DNA of 8,677 nt, from the NCBI GenBank assembly GCA_030600625.1, contig JAUVLS010000038.1, forward strand, positions 1 through 8,677, written 5' to 3'. A program made the position numbers and the translations under genes. The stretch comes from Bacteroidales bacterium (GTDB taxonomy: Bacteria; Bacteroidota; Bacteroidia; Bacteroidales; UBA12077). Positions 1-6,890 of this stretch are shown here, one piece after another (the first letter of the stretch is position 1; each line of letters begins with the position of its first letter). The notes beneath the pieces are model-generated. The model did no database searches. It saw only the letters and a list, made by a program, of their open reading frames with translations, and was not told the DNA's origin.

Positions 1-1
1 T

Positions 2-1720
2 TTATACTTTCTCAGGAATTTTTACATCAGGATGTTCTGATTTAAAATCAACCCAATAAGATTTAATTGTTGATTTTACCTCCCTACGCAATAACAATAT
101 ACCAAACAAGTTTGGAATTGCCATAAATACTACTGTTAGTAATGATAAATTCCATATAATGGTTGTATCTGTAAACCCTGCAAAGAAAAATCCAACTACA
201 TAAAAGAATCTATAAAAGATTACATATTTCGACCCAAATAAAAATGTTACGGATCTGTCGCCATAATACGACCACGATATAGCCGTTGAAAATGCGAAGA
301 GTAATAATCCGATCGAAACAATATATTTTCCCCAGTCTCCAAAAAAGCTCCTTGTAAATGCTTTTGCCGTTAATGGAGCACTATGCATTAACGACTTTCC
401 CGTAAAAATAACATTAGCTTCCCCATTTTCTACTTTCCCATCGGTAATATTTATTTTACCACTAAATGGTTTATCATCAAGAAGTACTTTAATATCTTCA
501 GCAATTGATCGGGCATGTACGATTGTTAAGTCATTTTGAATTTTCCCATCAATAATTTCAAGGTCTCCATTAAATACAGGTAATAAACTTTCATTTGCTA
601 AATGATTAAAAATAGCTTTTTGATCTTCTTTCACTTCGCCATTATAAGTATTTGCAAACACAATCATATCTGTGTTCTGAAACTGATTATCGAACTTTTC
701 ATTCCATACACCCGAAGATAAAAGAACTAATCCCGTAATTGTACATATAATTAGTGTATCGATAAATGGTTCCAGGATTGCAACCAGCCCTTCAGAAACA
801 GGTTCGTGTGCACGAGCAGCTGAGTGAGCAATTGGAGCTGAACCCTGACCAGCTTCATTAGAAAATAACCCACGATTAATACCCTGATTAAACATAAAAG
901 CAAAACTTGCACCCAAAAACCCTCCAACAGCAGCTTGCCCGGTAAAAATATTTGAGAATACAGCACTAAACGAAGGAATAATATTCTGATAGTTTGTAAT
1001 TATAACAGCTAAAGCTCCAATAAGATAAATTAATGCCATTCCCGGAACTAAACGTTCGGTTACTTTAGCAATCCTTTTAATTCCTCCAATTATAACAAAT
1101 GCTAATAACACTGCTAATACTGCGCCAGTTATTATTCTTTCAATACCGAAAGTTGCTAATACCGAGTCAGTAATGCTATTTATCTGAGGCATGCTTCCTG
1201 ATCCAAACGAAGAAAGAATTGTAGCCCCGGCGAAAAATATACCCAACCATTTACCGGTTTTGATTATCTTTCCATTCTTTAAATTAATATTCAGTCTCTC
1301 TTTCATATAATACATCGGGCCACCAGCAACCATCCCTTTTTCATCAAAACCACGGTATTTATGTGATAATGTAACTTCAACAAACTTTGTTGTCATTCCC
1401 AAAAAGGCTGTAACTAACATCCAAAACAAAGCTGCCGGACCTCCCATATAAATTGCAAATGCAACTCCCGCAATATTTCCTGTTCCGACTGTACCGGAAA
1501 GAGCTGTTGTTAATGCCTGAAAATGTGATGTATCGCCTCTATCTTCTTTTTTGTCGAATTTACCCCTAACAATTTTTACTGCATGTTTAAAATACCTTAT
1601 CTGAGGAAATTTGAGGTAAATCGTAAAAAATAAACCAGTACCCACTAATAAGAAAACAAACCAATCATGTCCACCAAGAAAGCTATGTAGAGTCTGGAAA
1701 AATTCATTCAATTGATTCAT
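2..1720 (-). CDS. Sodium/amino-acid (alanine/glycine) symporter, AgcS/AlsT family, with inserted domain
   Basis: This is a polytopic inner-membrane protein of 572 residues, assigned to the alanine-or-glycine:cation symporter family, which imports small amino acids with Na+. Two family hallmarks are visible: the [12 protein letters not shown] segment at about residues 76-87, followed by GGPAALFW at 93-100, and [18 protein letters not shown] at about 282-299. Hydrophobic segments cover roughly 20-36, 80-110, 157-175, 197-213, 225-242, 263-278, 310-336, 463-485 and 500-545. The protein is longer than the usual 450-490 residues because about 105 polar residues (about 341-447) are inserted between SSGVW and the SAPLTAKAF segment that resumes the family pattern. 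The frame is open throughout and the gene is complete, with its TAA at the very edge of the window. The start is the first ATG after an A/T-rich leader without a Shine-Dalgarno. It appears to be transcribed alone from its own promoter at 1815-1844. Family assignment is firm; the exact substrate is inferred. Confidence 0.93.
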   Translation of the reverse strand: MNQLNEFFQTLHSFLGGHDWFVFLLVGTGLFFTIYLKFPQIRYFKHAVKIVRGKFDKKEDRGDTSHFQALTTALSGTVGTGNIAGVAFAIYMGGPAALFWMLVTAFLGMTTKFVEVTLSHKYRGFDEKGMVAGGPMYYMKERLNINLKNGKIIKTGKWLGIFFAGATILSSFGSGSMPQINSITDSVLATFGIERIITGAVLAVLLAFVIIGGIKRIAKVTERLVPGMALIYLIGALAVIITNYQNIIPSFSAVFSNIFTGQAAVGGFLGASFAFMFNQGINRGLFSNEAGQGSAPIAHSAARAHEPVSEGLVAILEPFIDTLIICTITGLVLLSSGVWNEKFDNQFQNTDMIVFANTYNGEVKEDQKAIFNHLANESLLPVFNGDLEIIDGKIQNDLTIVHARSIAEDIKVLLDDKPFSGKINITDGKVENGEANVIFTGKSLMHSAPLTAKAFTRSFFGDWGKYIVSIGLLLFAFSTAISWSYYGDRSVTFLFGSKYVIFYRFFYVVGFFFAGFTDTTIIWNLSLLTVVFMAIPNLFGILLLRREVKSTIKSYWVDFKSEHPDVKIPEKV

Positions 1721-1814
1721 AATAATTAATATCTTTTAGTTATAAAGTTGAAATACTAACCTAAATAATTACTTACTCCATTCATGAAAAAAGTTCATAA
1801 ATTAATCAGCTTAA

Positions 1815-1844
1815 CAAATGTAATAATATTTGATAAAGTTCAAA
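1815..1844 (-). promoter_or_regulatory. Bacteroidota-type promoter for the symporter gene
   Basis: Read on the minus strand, TTTG (1841-1844) is followed after 18 bp by TACATTTG (1815-1822). This matches the -33 TTTG and -7 TAnnTTTG consensus of the primary sigma factor of Bacteroidota. It would start transcription near 1808 and give a leader of about 90 nt before the ATG at 1720. No other full match to TAnnTTTG was found in the gap. The match is by eye only, and the spacer is slightly shorter than the 19-21 bp often quoted. Confidence 0.5.
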
Positions 1845-1854
1845 ATTTCAAATA

Positions 1855-2016
1855 ATACCAAATTAATTTTAAAATGTCTGATAAATAAATTGAATTGTTT
1901 TTTGATTAGCTGAGGCAAAAAATATAAGCATAGCCATAGCTACGGTTATTTTTTTTAACGATAGATAAGCAAAAAAGAAACGGTTTATATCGGTCATTTT
2001 GATATTAACTTGGTAT
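1855..2016. repeat. 162-bp foldback (MITE-like) inverted-repeat element
   Basis: The whole stretch is one imperfect palindrome. The ends are ATACCAAATTAA (1855-1866) and TTAACTTGGTAT (2005-2016), complementary at 11 of 12 positions. Extending them to 1855-1883 and 1988-2016 gives 24 of 29 complementary positions. A further pair, TTTTTTG at 1898-1904 and CAAAAAA at 1970-1976, continues the symmetry. At the centre, AAAAAATATAAGCATAGC (1917-1934) pairs with GCTACGGTTATTTTTTTT (1939-1956) at 15 of 18 positions around a CATA loop. No coding sequence is visible inside. If the true ends are CCAA and TTGG, both are flanked by TA (1856-1857 and 2014-2015), as expected for a Tc1/mariner/IS630-type miniature element, but two bases are weak evidence. 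It lies between the export operon's terminator and the symporter promoter. Confidence 0.7.
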
Positions 2017-2061
2017 AAGCATCATATATATTTTATCGAATAGTATAAAAGGGAAGAGTTA

Positions 2062-2096
2062 AAAAGCCGTCTCACATTTAATACGAGACGGCTTTT
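2062..2096 (-). terminator. Rho-independent terminator of the export operon
   Basis: A perfect 12-bp stem, AAAAGCCGTCTC (2062-2073) with GAGACGGCTTTT (2085-2096), encloses an 11-nt loop. Read on the minus strand it ends in a run of five T's. It begins 30 bp after the adaptor gene's stop codon at 2127, the expected place for the end of the operon. Since the stem also carries A/T arms, it could work in both directions, but no plus-strand gene runs into it. It insulates the symporter gene from read-through. Confidence 0.88.
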
Positions 2097-2126
2097 AAAT
2101 AAGGGAATATTATACAAGATAATCTA

Positions 2127-3227
2127 CTATCTTGGATTTTCTATTTCTTTAATTTTTTGTTTGATATTATCATCAATAGAAACTCCATTAAGAATCTGAA
2201 TATTTATTCCATCAGAAAGTCCTATTTCAATATATCTTTCTTCGAATGCTTGAGGCTCTAACTCAACTTCAACAAAAGCAGAATCATTTCTAAAATCTAT
2301 AAGACTCTCTTTAATGGACAGAACACTGTCGAGGCGTTCCAAAACTATATCAGCAGTAGCACTATATCCTGATCTGATAAAGAAATCTTCTTTTAATTTT
2401 ACTTTTGCTTTAATTTCAAATTTTATTGCTCCATTATCTTCTACTCCTTTAGGAGAAATATATTCAAGTTTAGAATCAAATTTTTGTCTGTCTATTGCAC
2501 CAATAGAGAGAGAAAGATTCATTCCCTCATGGATTTTACCAACTTCAGTTTCATCAACCATACCCTCAAAAATCATTTCTCCCATATCGGCTATAATAGC
2601 TATAGTAGTACCTGCATTAAACGTATTACTTTCAATTACAGAATTACCTTCCTTAACCGGCACATCAAGAACCATTCCTTCAATAGTTGAACGTATAAGT
2701 GTATTAGTTGTTTGTCCTGATTTTTTGGTAACTCCTTCCTTAATAAGCTGTAAATTATTTTCAGCAGCATTTAATTCCGATTTACTCCTGTTTAAGGCTA
2801 TTTCGTATTGCTGAAATTCTGCAGCAGGAATAACACCCTCGTCAAATATCTTTTTCTGACGTTCGTATACCAATTTTGCATCATCGAAATCAATTTTAGC
2901 CTGATCTAAACGTGCCTCGGCATTATTAAGGTTAATCATGTTAGGAATGATACGTACTTTAGCTATTAAATCGCCATTCTTAACTATATCTCCCGGCTCA
3001 ATATAAACTTCTTCGATAATTCCGGATACCTGTGGTTTTATTTCAATTTCTTTGCGGGGTACAATAGACCCTGTGGCAACTGTTTTGTTCTCTATATTGG
3101 TAATAAAAGGCTTTTCTGTAGTAAACGTTTCTTTTTTCTTCTTAGATTTATTATACAAAAAAACTAAAGTACCAATAAATATTACCGCTATAAAAATCCA
3201 AATAAAAATTTTAAAAAACTTCTTCAT
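2127..3227 (-). CDS. Periplasmic adaptor (membrane fusion protein, HlyD/MacA-like) of ABC exporter
   Basis: This 366-residue protein would link the inner-membrane ABC transporter encoded upstream to an outer-membrane channel. It has a basic N-terminus and one membrane anchor (about residues 7-24). A biotinyl-lipoyl half-domain follows at about 50-95, with the typical VSGIIEEVYIEPGDIVKNGD stretch at 67-86. A helical hairpin rich in charged residues (about 97-165, for example the LDQAKIDFDDAKLVYERQKKI region) would be the coiled coil that contacts the channel. The second lipoyl half is near 175-215, a beta-barrel domain near 215-295, and a short membrane-proximal domain follows. Length is normal for MacA-like adaptors. 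It is the last gene of the operon, 40 bp after the second permease, and is followed by a strong terminator. The exported substrate cannot be read from the sequence. Confidence 0.9.
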   Translation of the reverse strand: MKKFFKIFIWIFIAVIFIGTLVFLYNKSKKKKETFTTEKPFITNIENKTVATGSIVPRKEIEIKPQVSGIIEEVYIEPGDIVKNGDLIAKVRIIPNMINLNNAEARLDQAKIDFDDAKLVYERQKKIFDEGVIPAAEFQQYEIALNRSKSELNAAENNLQLIKEGVTKKSGQTTNTLIRSTIEGMVLDVPVKEGNSVIESNTFNAGTTIAIIADMGEMIFEGMVDETEVGKIHEGMNLSLSIGAIDRQKFDSKLEYISPKGVEDNGAIKFEIKAKVKLKEDFFIRSGYSATADIVLERLDSVLSIKESLIDFRNDSAFVEVELEPQAFEERYIEIGLSDGINIQILNGVSIDDNIKQKIKEIENPR

Positions 3228-3267
3228 TCTGATATGATTTTAAATATTAACTATTTTAAATTTATTA

Positions 3268-4533
3268 TTATTCGTCTCTCAATGCATCAATAGGTTTTAT
3301 ACTTATTGCTCTTTTTGCAGGTATAAAACCGGCAAAGACACCAAATATAACAAGTATAAACAAAGCCATTAATGCAACGTTAAGGTTAACTCCAGCATGT
3401 GTAAAAAAAGGATTATCTGAACCTGTACTATTTGCAATCATCTTAATGAGCTCTATAACTCCTACCCCTAAAACTATACCCATATAACCAGAGCTGGCTG
3501 TTAAAAATATTGCTTCTGTAATAATATTATTCATAATTTTGAAAGGAGTTGCTCCCAGAGCACGTTGTATTCCAATCTCCTTAGTTCGTTCTTTAACAAC
3601 AACAAGCATAATATTACTAACACCAATTACTCCGGCTAATAAGGTTGCAGTTCCTACAATCCATATTAATATTCCAATACCGGTTATCATTTTAAAAATT
3701 TTCTTAAACTCTTTGGCCAGATTAAACCCACCAACAGCCTGTTCATCATCAGGAGCAATTGAATGGCGTCTGCGCAAAAAGGTATTTATTTTTTGTTGAA
3801 CCAAAGCAATATTTGCTTCTTTAACTGCCGTAACCGCACAAAAACCTACTTCATTACCTCTATTATAAACTTTCTGAAAAGTAGTTAATGGAATTACTAT
3901 GGATCTGTCTTTATCAGAACCCAAACTGATATTACTTGCGCCTTTGGTTAGCACTCCGACAACCTTAAAATAAATTCCATTAATTTTAATATATTCTCCA
4001 ATAGGATTTTCATCTTTATCAAACAATACATCTTTAACATGTTTTCCAATAATAGCAACTTTTTTATATTCTTTAATATCTACATTATTCACAAATCTGC
4101 CACTAGTTATTTTTGAAGGGTCGATAAGGTTATATTCAGGGAATGTTCCTTCAACAGAAAAAGCTCCTGTCTTAGTACCTCTAGTAGCATTATTTGCTCC
4201 TTCGCTACCAAAAGCCCTTAATTTAGGAGCTATAAATTCAATTTCCGGAAATTTTTCTTTTATTGTCTGTACATCTTCATTTGTAAACATATACCTACGA
4301 TTACGAGGAAAACCTTTATAAGCTTTTGTAGTTTGTTGAGGCCATATTAATAAACTATTTGTTGCAAAATCTCCAAAGCCCTCTTTGATCATATCTTTAA
4401 AACCCATTCCAAGTCCTAACATTATAATAAGCATGAAAATCCCCCAAAAAACACCAAACACAGTAAGAGTTGTTCGCATTTTATTGTTTTTTAACGAACT
4501 AAAAATCTCCTGCCATTTTTCCTTATCGAACAT
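3268..4533 (-). CDS. MacB/FtsX-type ABC transporter permease, second copy
   Basis: This 421-residue permease subunit belongs to the MacB/FtsX (type VII ABC) family. It has the expected four membrane spans: one near the N-terminus (about 24-44) and three near the C-terminus (about 283-312, 340-363 and 386-404). Between the first and second spans lies a large periplasmic MacB_PCD-like domain (about 45-280). The coupling segment ERTKEIGIQRALGATP (315-330) and the ending IKPIDALRDE are typical. It has no ATPase domain, so it depends on the separate ATPase gene upstream. It starts only 17 bp after the preceding paralogous permease, and the two share their N-terminal MFD..KWQEIFS pattern, a periplasmic QT.K.YKG motif and FTNED. 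This points to a tandem duplication and a likely heterodimer. The start has no Shine-Dalgarno but matches the paralogue's N-terminus exactly. Confidence 0.92.
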   Translation of the reverse strand: MFDKEKWQEIFSSLKNNKMRTTLTVFGVFWGIFMLIIMLGLGMGFKDMIKEGFGDFATNSLLIWPQQTTKAYKGFPRNRRYMFTNEDVQTIKEKFPEIEFIAPKLRAFGSEGANNATRGTKTGAFSVEGTFPEYNLIDPSKITSGRFVNNVDIKEYKKVAIIGKHVKDVLFDKDENPIGEYIKINGIYFKVVGVLTKGASNISLGSDKDRSIVIPLTTFQKVYNRGNEVGFCAVTAVKEANIALVQQKINTFLRRRHSIAPDDEQAVGGFNLAKEFKKIFKMITGIGILIWIVGTATLLAGVIGVSNIMLVVVKERTKEIGIQRALGATPFKIMNNIITEAIFLTASSGYMGIVLGVGVIELIKMIANSTGSDNPFFTHAGVNLNVALMALFILVIFGVFAGFIPAKRAISIKPIDALRDE

Positions 4534-4550
4534 AATATTATTTATTAACT

Positions 4551-5792
4551 TTATTCATCTCTTAATGCAACCACAGGTTTAATTTTAGCAGCTCTTCTGG
4601 CGGGTATATAGCCTGCAAATGTTCCTGAAATTATTAATAATATTGTAGCACTAATAGCAACACTCATATCTATCTCCGGATTCTTAAACATCATAGAGTC
4701 AGCAGGTACATTTTTAGCAATAATTTCCATCAATGTAACACCTAAAACAAGACCAATATATCCTGCAAAACTTGTTATTAAAATAGATTCCTGTAAAACA
4801 GAACTCACAACAGACCATGGTGTTGCTCCAATAGCTTTTCTTATACCAATCTCTTTTGTTCGTTCTTTTACAACAATTATCATAATATTACTAACACCTA
4901 CAATACCGGCAATTATGGTTCCTATTCCTATAATCCAAATAAACAATCTTATTCCTTGAAAAGCATTCTGAAATTCTTTAACATTCTCCTGGTTATTTCG
5001 TATAAAAATAGCCCTGTCGTCTTCTTTGTCGAAATTATGATTTGCAGCAAATGAGGCTTTAAGTTTTTCTTCGAATTGTTTACTTTCATCAAGGGTCATA
5101 TCTTTGACTGATAAAGCAATGTTATTAACCCTGTTTCCCCCGTCAAAAATCATTTGAGCTGTAGAAATAGGAATGTATACGCGTCTTCTTTCTCCATCGT
5201 TATTGGAATTTTCCGAATAAATACCAACAACTTTAAAAGGTATCCCCTGAATTTTTATATACTCTCCTATAGGTGATTTCCCGTTTTTAAATAAAGCTTC
5301 TTCAACCAGATCGCCAACAACAGCAACTTTTCTGGATTTTTCAATATCTATATTATTTATAAATCTGCCTTTTATCGGGAAAGAATTTTCAATAAATTCC
5401 ATATCGGGATGAACAGTATTTATGCCAAAACTGCCATATTCATTTTTATAAGAAATCAGGTCATTACCTCTTATATCGTAACGGCTTGAAATACGTTCCA
5501 GATTTTTAACATCACGTTTTAATCTTTCGTAATCCTCATTGGTAAATCTTACATACTTCCCCGGTTGAATTCCTTTATAAGGTTTACTTGTTTGTCCGGG
5601 AAATATCCAAATACTATTGGCTGCATCAGCATCAAAATTAGAATGTATACCATTTTCCAAACCTTTTCCGGAACCTAACAAAACAATAAGCATAAATATT
5701 CCCCAGGCCACACTAAATCCTGTAAGAAAAGTGCGTAACTTATTCTTTTGAATAGTAGAAAATATCTCTTGCCATTTATCTATATCAAACAT
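4551..5792 (-). CDS. MacB/FtsX-type ABC transporter permease, first copy
   Basis: This 413-residue permease is paralogous to the next gene in the operon. It has one N-terminal span (about 24-42), a periplasmic domain (about 45-278) and three C-terminal spans (about 283-307, 335-358 and 377-396). The coupling region ERTKEIGIRKAIGATP occupies 310-325, and the protein ends in IKPVVALRDE. The periplasmic domain carries FPGQTSKPYKG (64-74) and FTNED (83-87), which align with WPQQTTKAYKG and FTNED in the partner. The two copies differ most in the middle of the periplasmic domain, as expected if each half faces a different partner or substrate surface. The gap to the upstream ATPase gene is unusually long for this operon (134 bp) and holds a palindromic repeat. 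The start is chosen by match to the paralogue's N-terminus. Confidence 0.92.
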   Translation of the reverse strand: MFDIDKWQEIFSTIQKNKLRTFLTGFSVAWGIFMLIVLLGSGKGLENGIHSNFDADAANSIWIFPGQTSKPYKGIQPGKYVRFTNEDYERLKRDVKNLERISSRYDIRGNDLISYKNEYGSFGINTVHPDMEFIENSFPIKGRFINNIDIEKSRKVAVVGDLVEEALFKNGKSPIGEYIKIQGIPFKVVGIYSENSNNDGERRRVYIPISTAQMIFDGGNRVNNIALSVKDMTLDESKQFEEKLKASFAANHNFDKEDDRAIFIRNNQENVKEFQNAFQGIRLFIWIIGIGTIIAGIVGVSNIMIIVVKERTKEIGIRKAIGATPWSVVSSVLQESILITSFAGYIGLVLGVTLMEIIAKNVPADSMMFKNPEIDMSVAISATILLIISGTFAGYIPARRAAKIKPVVALRDE

Positions 5793-5807
5793 GGTATTAG
5801 TTTAAAG

Positions 5808-5841
5808 TTTTGAGCCTGCTTGACGGCAGTCAGGTTCAAAA
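5808..5841. repeat. Degenerate intergenic palindrome inside the export operon
   Basis: A 34-bp imperfect palindrome is centred at 5824/5825, with 13 of 17 positions complementary. Its outer arms are TTTTGAGCCTG and CAGGTTCAAAA. Next to it, TTTTGAG is repeated three times (5808-5814, 5842-5848 and 5848-5854, the last two overlapping by one T), followed by the variant TTTCGAG. It looks like a decayed copy of the short G/C-rich hairpin repeats scattered through Bacteroidota intergenic regions, or an intra-operon RNA structure. It lies just upstream of the first permease start at 5792. Confidence 0.5.
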
Positions 5842-5926
5842 TTTTGAGTTTTGAGTTTCGAGTTGTTTTTTAAAATAAATAGTGTAACCAAGATAATTAA
5901 GTTTTTATACTAAATGTAACACGTCA

Positions 5927-6640
5927 CTAGTTTCGATAAGTCCCGACAGTTTCCGATATCTTTCGGGGTGAGATAAATTCGGATTCAATAATTCCGTCTT
6001 TCAGGTAAATAATTCGATTGGTTCTTTCAGAAATATCTTTTTCGTGAGTAACTATTATTATTGTAATTCCTTCCTTATTAATTTCACGAAACAGATCCAT
6101 AACTTCTAATGATGTGGTCGAATCTAAAGCTCCAGTAGGTTCGTCGGCCAAAATTACTTTTGGTTTGCTTATCATTGATCGGGCAATTGCAACGCGTTGT
6201 TTTTGTCCACCCGATAATTCATTAGGCATATGATCAGCCCAATTTTTCAAACCCATTCGATCAAGATATTCTAAAGCTATTTTATTTCTTTTCTTTCTGC
6301 TTACTCCTTGATAATATAATGGCAACGCAACATTTTCCATTGCATTTTTAAATGAGATTAAGTTGAAGGATTGAAAAACAAATCCAATCATATTATTTCT
6401 GTAATGAGCTGCTTTTTTTTCAGTTAAATTACTCATTAGAGTATTGTTTAACTTATAATGTCCTTCGTCATACGAATCAAGAATACCTAATACATTTAAT
6501 AAGGTAGATTTTCCGGAGCCTGACGATCCCATAATTGAGACTAATTCTCCCTGTTCAATTGTTAAATCAAGCCCTTTTAAAACATGCAATTTATTATTAC
6601 CTGTTATATAAGATTTATGCAATCCCTTTAATTCTATCAT
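5927..6640 (-). CDS. ABC transporter ATP-binding protein, MacB/LolD-like
   Basis: This cytoplasmic ATPase of 237 residues drives the two FtsX-type permeases encoded downstream. All the nucleotide-binding motifs are present: Walker A GSSGSGKST (38-46), Q-loop glutamine 90 in FVFQSFNL, signature LSGGQ (142-146), Walker B VILADE (162-167), D-loop ALDS (171-174) and switch histidine 199. The N-terminal pattern, with YITGNNKLHVLKGLDL then GELVSIMGSSGSGKSTLLN, is characteristic of the MacB/LolD/FtsE branch. Length fits a stand-alone ATPase of this group (about 220-240). It is the first gene of the operon and is divergent from the aminotransferase gene. The leader is A/T-rich with no Shine-Dalgarno. 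No convincing TAnnTTTG promoter was found in front of it; the nearest is TATTCTTTG (minus strand, around 6689-6697), which has one extra base in the spacer. Confidence 0.95.
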   Translation of the reverse strand: MIELKGLHKSYITGNNKLHVLKGLDLTIEQGELVSIMGSSGSGKSTLLNVLGILDSYDEGHYKLNNTLMSNLTEKKAAHYRNNMIGFVFQSFNLISFKNAMENVALPLYYQGVSRKKRNKIALEYLDRMGLKNWADHMPNELSGGQKQRVAIARSMISKPKVILADEPTGALDSTTSLEVMDLFREINKEGITIIIVTHEKDISERTNRIIYLKDGIIESEFISPRKISETVGTYRN

Positions 6641-6756
6641 AAATAAATTGATTTTTGAGTACTACATCGATTTACCAAGTTTTGTACCAAAGAATATATA
6701 GTGCTAATATTCCATAAGTTATACCATTAGAATGTTTTGTTTTATATACTCGCTTT

Positions 6757-6791
6757 GTACGTATATGTACATCTACTGTACTAATTCGTAC
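6757..6791. promoter_or_regulatory. Helically phased GTAC direct repeats (possible operator)
   Basis: GTAC occurs at 6757, 6767, 6778 and 6788, with start-to-start spacings of 10, 11 and 10 bp. Each copy therefore faces the same side of the helix. Three are preceded by T (TGTAC) and one by C; the second copy is the 8-bp palindrome ATGTACAT. Two further GTACs lie at 6659 and 6684. The array sits in the 250-bp divergent region, about 100 bp before the aminotransferase start and 116 bp before the ATPase start. A regulator-binding array is one reading. Chance clustering of a palindromic tetramer is the alternative. The rest of 6641-6890 is A/T-rich with no further feature I can support. Confidence 0.35.
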
Positions 6792-6890
6792 ATGCCGCAT
6801 TATTTTATATGAGAGTTATTATTAAAATATTCTAAAACAATACGAAATTGATGCACTAATTATTACTTTTAAGGCATATTATTTTTTCTT

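Noticed and set aside
341..700. The symporter insert as a frameshift or sequence error
   Set aside because: The frame is open on both sides, the family pattern resumes in frame, and composition matches the rest of the gene, so a genuine inserted domain is more likely.
751..966. Minus-strand 71-codon frame inside the symporter gene
   Set aside because: It is a shifted frame within a well-supported coding region with strong family motifs; its product has no recognisable features.
1855..2016. The foldback region as a CRISPR repeat, tRNA or riboswitch
   Set aside because: There is only one inverted unit and no direct-repeat and spacer series. No cloverleaf is visible. It also lies upstream of the predicted transcription start of the symporter gene, so it would not be in that leader.
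2314..3237. Plus-strand open frames opposite the adaptor gene (166, 68 and 61 codons)
   Set aside because: They are antisense shadows of a full-length HlyD/MacA-like gene. Their products are low-complexity Ser/Ile-rich sequences with no family pattern.
3539..4582. Plus-strand open frames opposite the permease genes (86 and 65 codons)
   Set aside because: They are antisense to the conserved permease coding region; hydrophobic appearance arises from the complementary frame.
6641..6890. A standard Bacteroidota promoter for either divergent gene
   Set aside because: Only partial matches were found (TACTTTTA at 6864-6871 on the plus strand, and TATTCTTTG on the minus strand) and neither has a TTTG at suitable spacing.
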